Assembly (NCBI GenBank): GCA_964389375.1
Contig: CAYMDP010000004.1
Location: 34,408 to 98,407, forward strand
DNA: 64,000 nt
Reading direction: 5' to 3'
Source of the DNA: CAYMDP01 sp964389375
GTDB taxonomy: Bacteria; Bdellovibrionota; Bdellovibrionia; Bdellovibrionales; UBA1609
The notes beneath the pieces are model-generated. The model was not told the origin of the DNA. It worked only from the letters and a program-made list of their open reading frames with translations, and ran no database searches. Made by a program: the position numbers and the translations under genes. Positions 61,374-64,000 of this stretch are shown here, one piece after another (the first letter of the stretch is position 1; each line of letters opens with the position of its first letter).

Positions 61374-61623
61374 GGGCTTAGACTAGCACTGACAAAGCCG
61401 GAATTCAGTAGGCAATTCAGGCTGAGGTCTTGGGGTGGCGAATGAGGTTATTTTGGTCTATAGCATAGTCCGGAACCAACCGGATTCCTTCTTCAGAGCT
61501 AAATTTAAAAAGTCCTCGGCTAAACTGAGGCCTTAAATTCGGAACGCGCATTGCGCAAAAATTTATGAAATGAGTTAAATAGTTGCTCGGGGCTCGTGGA
61601 TTTTGACATGCAATCAAAACCCC

Positions 61624-61635
61624 GCTAGGCCTAGC
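61624..61635. promoter_or_regulatory. GCTAGGCCTAGC palindrome
   Basis: A perfect 12-bp palindrome 34 nt before the start of the secreted gene 61670, followed by an AT-rich TAATAAATTTT. It may be an operator or part of the leader; no regulator is known. Confidence 0.35.
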
Positions 61636-61669
61636 TAATAAATTTTCCTAACAGGAATAGGGGGCAACT

Positions 61670-62269
61670 ATGAAGCAGTTATTAATGTGTCTATTGGGCT
61701 TAAGCCTTAGCGGAAGCGCGTTCGCAAACCCGGTGGTCGAAGACATTTGGTGTATTTCGACAAGTTTTGACCAGTACTTTCCAAAAGATCAGCCAGCTCA
61801 AGCAGAAAAAGTTAGCTATCATGAGGTCTCTGCAACTCGTGAAATGAGGATGGATGGCCAAACCCAAGTTTTCAAAACTTCTGGACGAACTCTAGATCGC
61901 GCTGGGGACACTATTTCCACTTACTCAAGCAACAGAAGAACAGATATTGTTCAGTTGTCAGAGACTCGCTTTCAAGAAGTGTCGATTGTAGAAACTGAAA
62001 CTACCCGATCTGACAATGCTGTAAGCCAAACCAAGTATCAAATGACACTCACTTATGAGCGACAAATGGATGGAACCAAAAAGCTTGTTGAGCAAGTGGT
62101 CGATGGCAAAGTCGTCGAACAAAATGACACAGCTTTTTCAATCATCGATCGAAATGGCGTAGAGTACAGCTCGTATTTTACCGATCAGCCCCAAGAATTC
62201 CAATTCGAAGATGGTTCCGTCTTTAAGGTCAATTTGTCCAAACAAATTTGCACCACCACCAAAAAGTAG
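61670..62269 (+). CDS. Secreted protein of unknown function
   Basis: The 199-residue product has a signal peptide (MKQLLMCLLGLSLSGSAFA) and a beta-rich mature chain with repetitive strands (for example YHEVSATREMRMDGQTQVFKTS and RTDIVQLSETRFQEVSIVETETTRSDN), consistent with a small lipocalin-like or beta-sandwich fold. Two cysteines (IWCIS, QICTT) may bond the ends. AGGGGGC precedes ATG 61670. The gene ends at a family-type hairpin terminator. Confidence 0.75.
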   Translation: MKQLLMCLLGLSLSGSAFANPVVEDIWCISTSFDQYFPKDQPAQAEKVSYHEVSATREMRMDGQTQVFKTSGRTLDRAGDTISTYSSNRRTDIVQLSETRFQEVSIVETETTRSDNAVSQTKYQMTLTYERQMDGTKKLVEQVVDGKVVEQNDTAFSIIDRNGVEYSSYFTDQPQEFQFEDGSVFKVNLSKQICTTTKK

Positions 62270-62280
62270 TTTTTTGCCTC

Positions 62281-62336
62281 AGGTACCCAGGTCCTAAGTC
62301 AGGAGCAAACCTTCCGGCTTAGGACCAGGCACCTTT
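62281..62336 (+). repeat. Dispersed inverted repeat serving as terminator
   Basis: AGGTACCCAGGTCCTAAG (62281-62298) pairs with CTTAGGACCAGGCACCT (62318-62334), with one bulge, and is followed by TTT. It is 12 nt past the stop of the secreted gene. It belongs with the elements at 2210, 2998 and 58255 and looks like a working intrinsic terminator. The remaining 62337-62396 shows nothing. Confidence 0.7.
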
Positions 62337-62396
62337 TTAAAAAGTCGGTCGGTACGAAGCTAAGCTCATGCCATAGTCAGCGCACTGAGAGCTTTC

Positions 62397-62560
62397 CCTT
62401 TCCCGAATAAATTCTAAAGTCTCTCTTAAAGAGGCGCTCTCGGCGAGCGGCGCGTATCCGGGTTGCGGCATTGCGAAGCAATGAAGCAATCCGAAGACGC
62501 GACGCACCCGCTCAGAGTCGCGCCCCTTTTTGAGAGACTTTAGAATTTATTCGGGAAAGG
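62397..62560. repeat. Inverted-repeat structured element, copy 2
   Basis: The outer 29-bp arms (62397-62425 and 62532-62560) are perfect reverse complements, extended inward by a less perfect 12 bp. The core (62438-62519) contains GCGTATCCGGGTTGCGGCAT and ATGAAGCAATCCGAAGACGC, as in copy 1, around a CATTGC/GCAATG stem with a GAA loop. It lies between the secreted gene and lpdA, 13 nt from the lpdA stop. Confidence 0.8.
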
Positions 62561-62573
62561 TCGAAGCACGAGC

Positions 62574-63980
62574 CTACATTTGCCGCGCGCGCTTATCCAC
62601 CGCCAAAGCCGCCTCACGGACGACCTCAGATAATGTCGGATGCCCATGAAAGCTTCGAGCCAGATCTTCGCTGCTCGATCCAAACTCCATGGCGACCACA
62701 GCTTCAGCAATTAAATCGGAGGCCCTTGGACCAATAATGTGAACTCCGATAATTCGATCCGTCTTTTCATCGGCTAAGATCTTTACTTGGCCTTCGGTGT
62801 AACCCAATGCTTTGGCGCGTGCATTTGCAGAAAAGGGAAAGCTTCCAGTCTTGTACTTGATATCCTTTGCTTTAGCCTGTTCCTCTGTTAGCCCCACGGA
62901 GGCAACTTCGGGCCAAGTGTAGATGACGCCTGGAACGGTCTCGTAATTGACGTGACCCGCATGCCCTGCGATGATTTCTGCGACCGCCACACCTTCTTCT
63001 TCGGCCTTATGAGCGAGCATTGGGCCAGGGATCAAATCACCGACAGCATAAATATGCGGGTACTTTGTTCTAAAGTGATCATCAACAATTACGGTTCCTC
63101 TTTGATCCATTTCAATTCCCAGCTGCTCAAGGCCTAAGCCCTCAGACAAGGGTCTTCGCCCGGTGGCCACTAAAACAACATCCCCTTCGATTTCACCCGA
63201 TGAAGATCCATCGACGGCTTCATACTTAAGTTTCGCGGAATTTTTAGTTAAGGAGGCGCCAGTGACTTTACTTGAAAGCAGAAACTCCATTCCTTGCTTC
63301 TTTAAAATCTGATGAAGCTTCTTGCTAGTCTGAAGATCCATCGTCCCGCAAATCATAGATCCAAATTCGACAACCGTGACCTTTGCACCAAGACGAAGCC
63401 AGACCGAGCCCATTTCAAGGCCAATGTATCCGCCGCCGATCACAATTAGATGCTTTGGGACTTTATCAAAACTTAAGGCCTCGGTTGAAGAGACCACAAC
63501 TTTTCCATCGTATTTTAAAAAGGGAAGTTCGTTCGGAGTACTTCCAGTGGCCAGAATAATATTTCTCGCGGTCACAGTTTGTTTAGAGCCATCTTCTGCA
63601 GTGACTTCAATATCGGTTGCGGACTTAAGCTGGCCTCGTCCTTGAATCCAAGTGATCTTGTTTTTTTTCATTAAAAACTCAATCCCTTTGGTCAGGTCGC
63701 CTACGATTTTTTCTTTTCGGCTTAGCATCTTGGCAAGATCTAGTTTTACGCTTGAAAGCATAACTCCGTGATCGGCCATATCATGTTGAGCTGCAGAGAA
63801 GTGCTCGCTGGATTCAAGTAAAGCTTTTGAAGGAATACAGCCAACATTTAAGCATGTTCCACCTAAGGTCTTTCGCATTTCAATAACGGCCGTACTAAGT
63901 CCAAGTTGGGCCGCACGAATGGCGCCAGTGTATCCGCCCGGACCGCCGCCTAAAAAAACCACATCAAAAGCTTCTGCCAT
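62574..63980 (-). CDS. lpdA: Dihydrolipoyl dehydrogenase (E3)
   Basis: Lpd reoxidises the lipoyl arm of pyruvate, 2-oxoglutarate and glycine-cleavage complexes, using FAD and NAD+. The 468-residue protein has the FAD GGGPGGYTGA motif (about 11-20), redox-active Cys43 and Cys48 in GGTCLNVGCIPSK, the NAD GGGYIGLEMGSV motif and a C-terminal HGHPTLSE with His447 and Glu452, which act in the active site. Length and motif order fit Lpd. Its upstream partners (E1, E2) are beyond the window edge; 20 nt remain upstream. Confidence 0.96.
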   Translation of the reverse strand: MAEAFDVVFLGGGPGGYTGAIRAAQLGLSTAVIEMRKTLGGTCLNVGCIPSKALLESSEHFSAAQHDMADHGVMLSSVKLDLAKMLSRKEKIVGDLTKGIEFLMKKNKITWIQGRGQLKSATDIEVTAEDGSKQTVTARNIILATGSTPNELPFLKYDGKVVVSSTEALSFDKVPKHLIVIGGGYIGLEMGSVWLRLGAKVTVVEFGSMICGTMDLQTSKKLHQILKKQGMEFLLSSKVTGASLTKNSAKLKYEAVDGSSSGEIEGDVVLVATGRRPLSEGLGLEQLGIEMDQRGTVIVDDHFRTKYPHIYAVGDLIPGPMLAHKAEEEGVAVAEIIAGHAGHVNYETVPGVIYTWPEVASVGLTEEQAKAKDIKYKTGSFPFSANARAKALGYTEGQVKILADEKTDRIIGVHIIGPRASDLIAEAVVAMEFGSSSEDLARSFHGHPTLSEVVREAALAVDKRARQM

Positions 63981-64000
63981 AACTAAACCCTTTCAATTTC

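Noticed and set aside
61417..61617. 66-codon minus ORF between map and the secreted gene
   Set aside because: No ribosome site at any in-frame start, no conserved pattern and a random-like composition. It could be a leader peptide of map, but nothing in the sequence supports this.

Overview
The window is a stretch of bacterial chromosome of roughly 45 % GC with no rRNA, no recognisable insertion sequence, no integrase and no CRISPR array. The mix of genes suggests a Bdellovibrio-like member of the Bdellovibrionota: many signal-peptide proteins of unknown function, several secreted hydrolases, MltA and TldD/PmbA-type proteins, lipoprotein signals ending in FQNC, and a planctomycete/myxobacteria-style DUF1501 plus c-heme lipoprotein cluster. 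This assignment is inference from gene content.

Layout. 1-9.0 kb: end of a Gre factor, a DEAD-box RNA helicase with an Arg/Gly/Asp tail, a nitroreductase, a KefB-type antiporter, pyrophosphatase, a secreted C26-type amidohydrolase and a large secreted unknown. 9-15 kb: MAPEG protein, secreted subtilase, a ribbon-helix-helix/Doc toxin-antitoxin pair under a perfect 20-bp palindrome, a Big2-esterase lipoprotein, an unknown HExxH protein, and a VOC-fold gene broken by one in-frame stop. 15-19 kb: minus-strand secreted S41 protease, small secreted proteins, and a winged-helix/nucleotidyltransferase pair with twin operators, then tRNA-Asp. 19-25 kb: OmpA-like lipoprotein, RMD1/DUF155 protein, and the complete pstSCAB phosphate transporter behind a candidate Pho box.

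25.3-34.1 kb is the most unusual block: six co-directional genes encoding an FG-GAP beta-propeller lipoprotein, a LamG/CxxCH protein, a small lipoprotein, a Tat-exported DUF1501-like protein and two lipoproteins with two CxxCH sites each. Five of the six are preceded by the same GGGGGA ribosome-binding site. ctaA (heme A synthase) follows convergently and overlaps the last gene.

35-48 kb: an outer-membrane beta-barrel candidate, an XRE-PAS regulator, a secreted coiled-coil protein, plsC, a secreted alpha/beta hydrolase, yajQ, a CBS protein, marC, slyD, a Tyr/Asn/Gln-rich lipoprotein, a DUF4442/nitronate monooxygenase pair and a zinc-ribbon TPR protein. 48-64 kb: a 1329-residue unknown, mltA, a TldD/PmbA-like pair, trpS, several small secreted proteins, map and lpdA.

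Intergenic structure is rich. Two roughly 160-bp inverted-repeat elements (53.8 and 62.4 kb) share a core whose stems show compensatory base changes while their outer arms are unrelated, so they may be a new structured-element family. A second dispersed inverted-repeat family sits at gene ends at 2.2, 3.0, 58.3 and 62.3 kb. A seven-copy TGAATTC microsatellite lies upstream of trpS.
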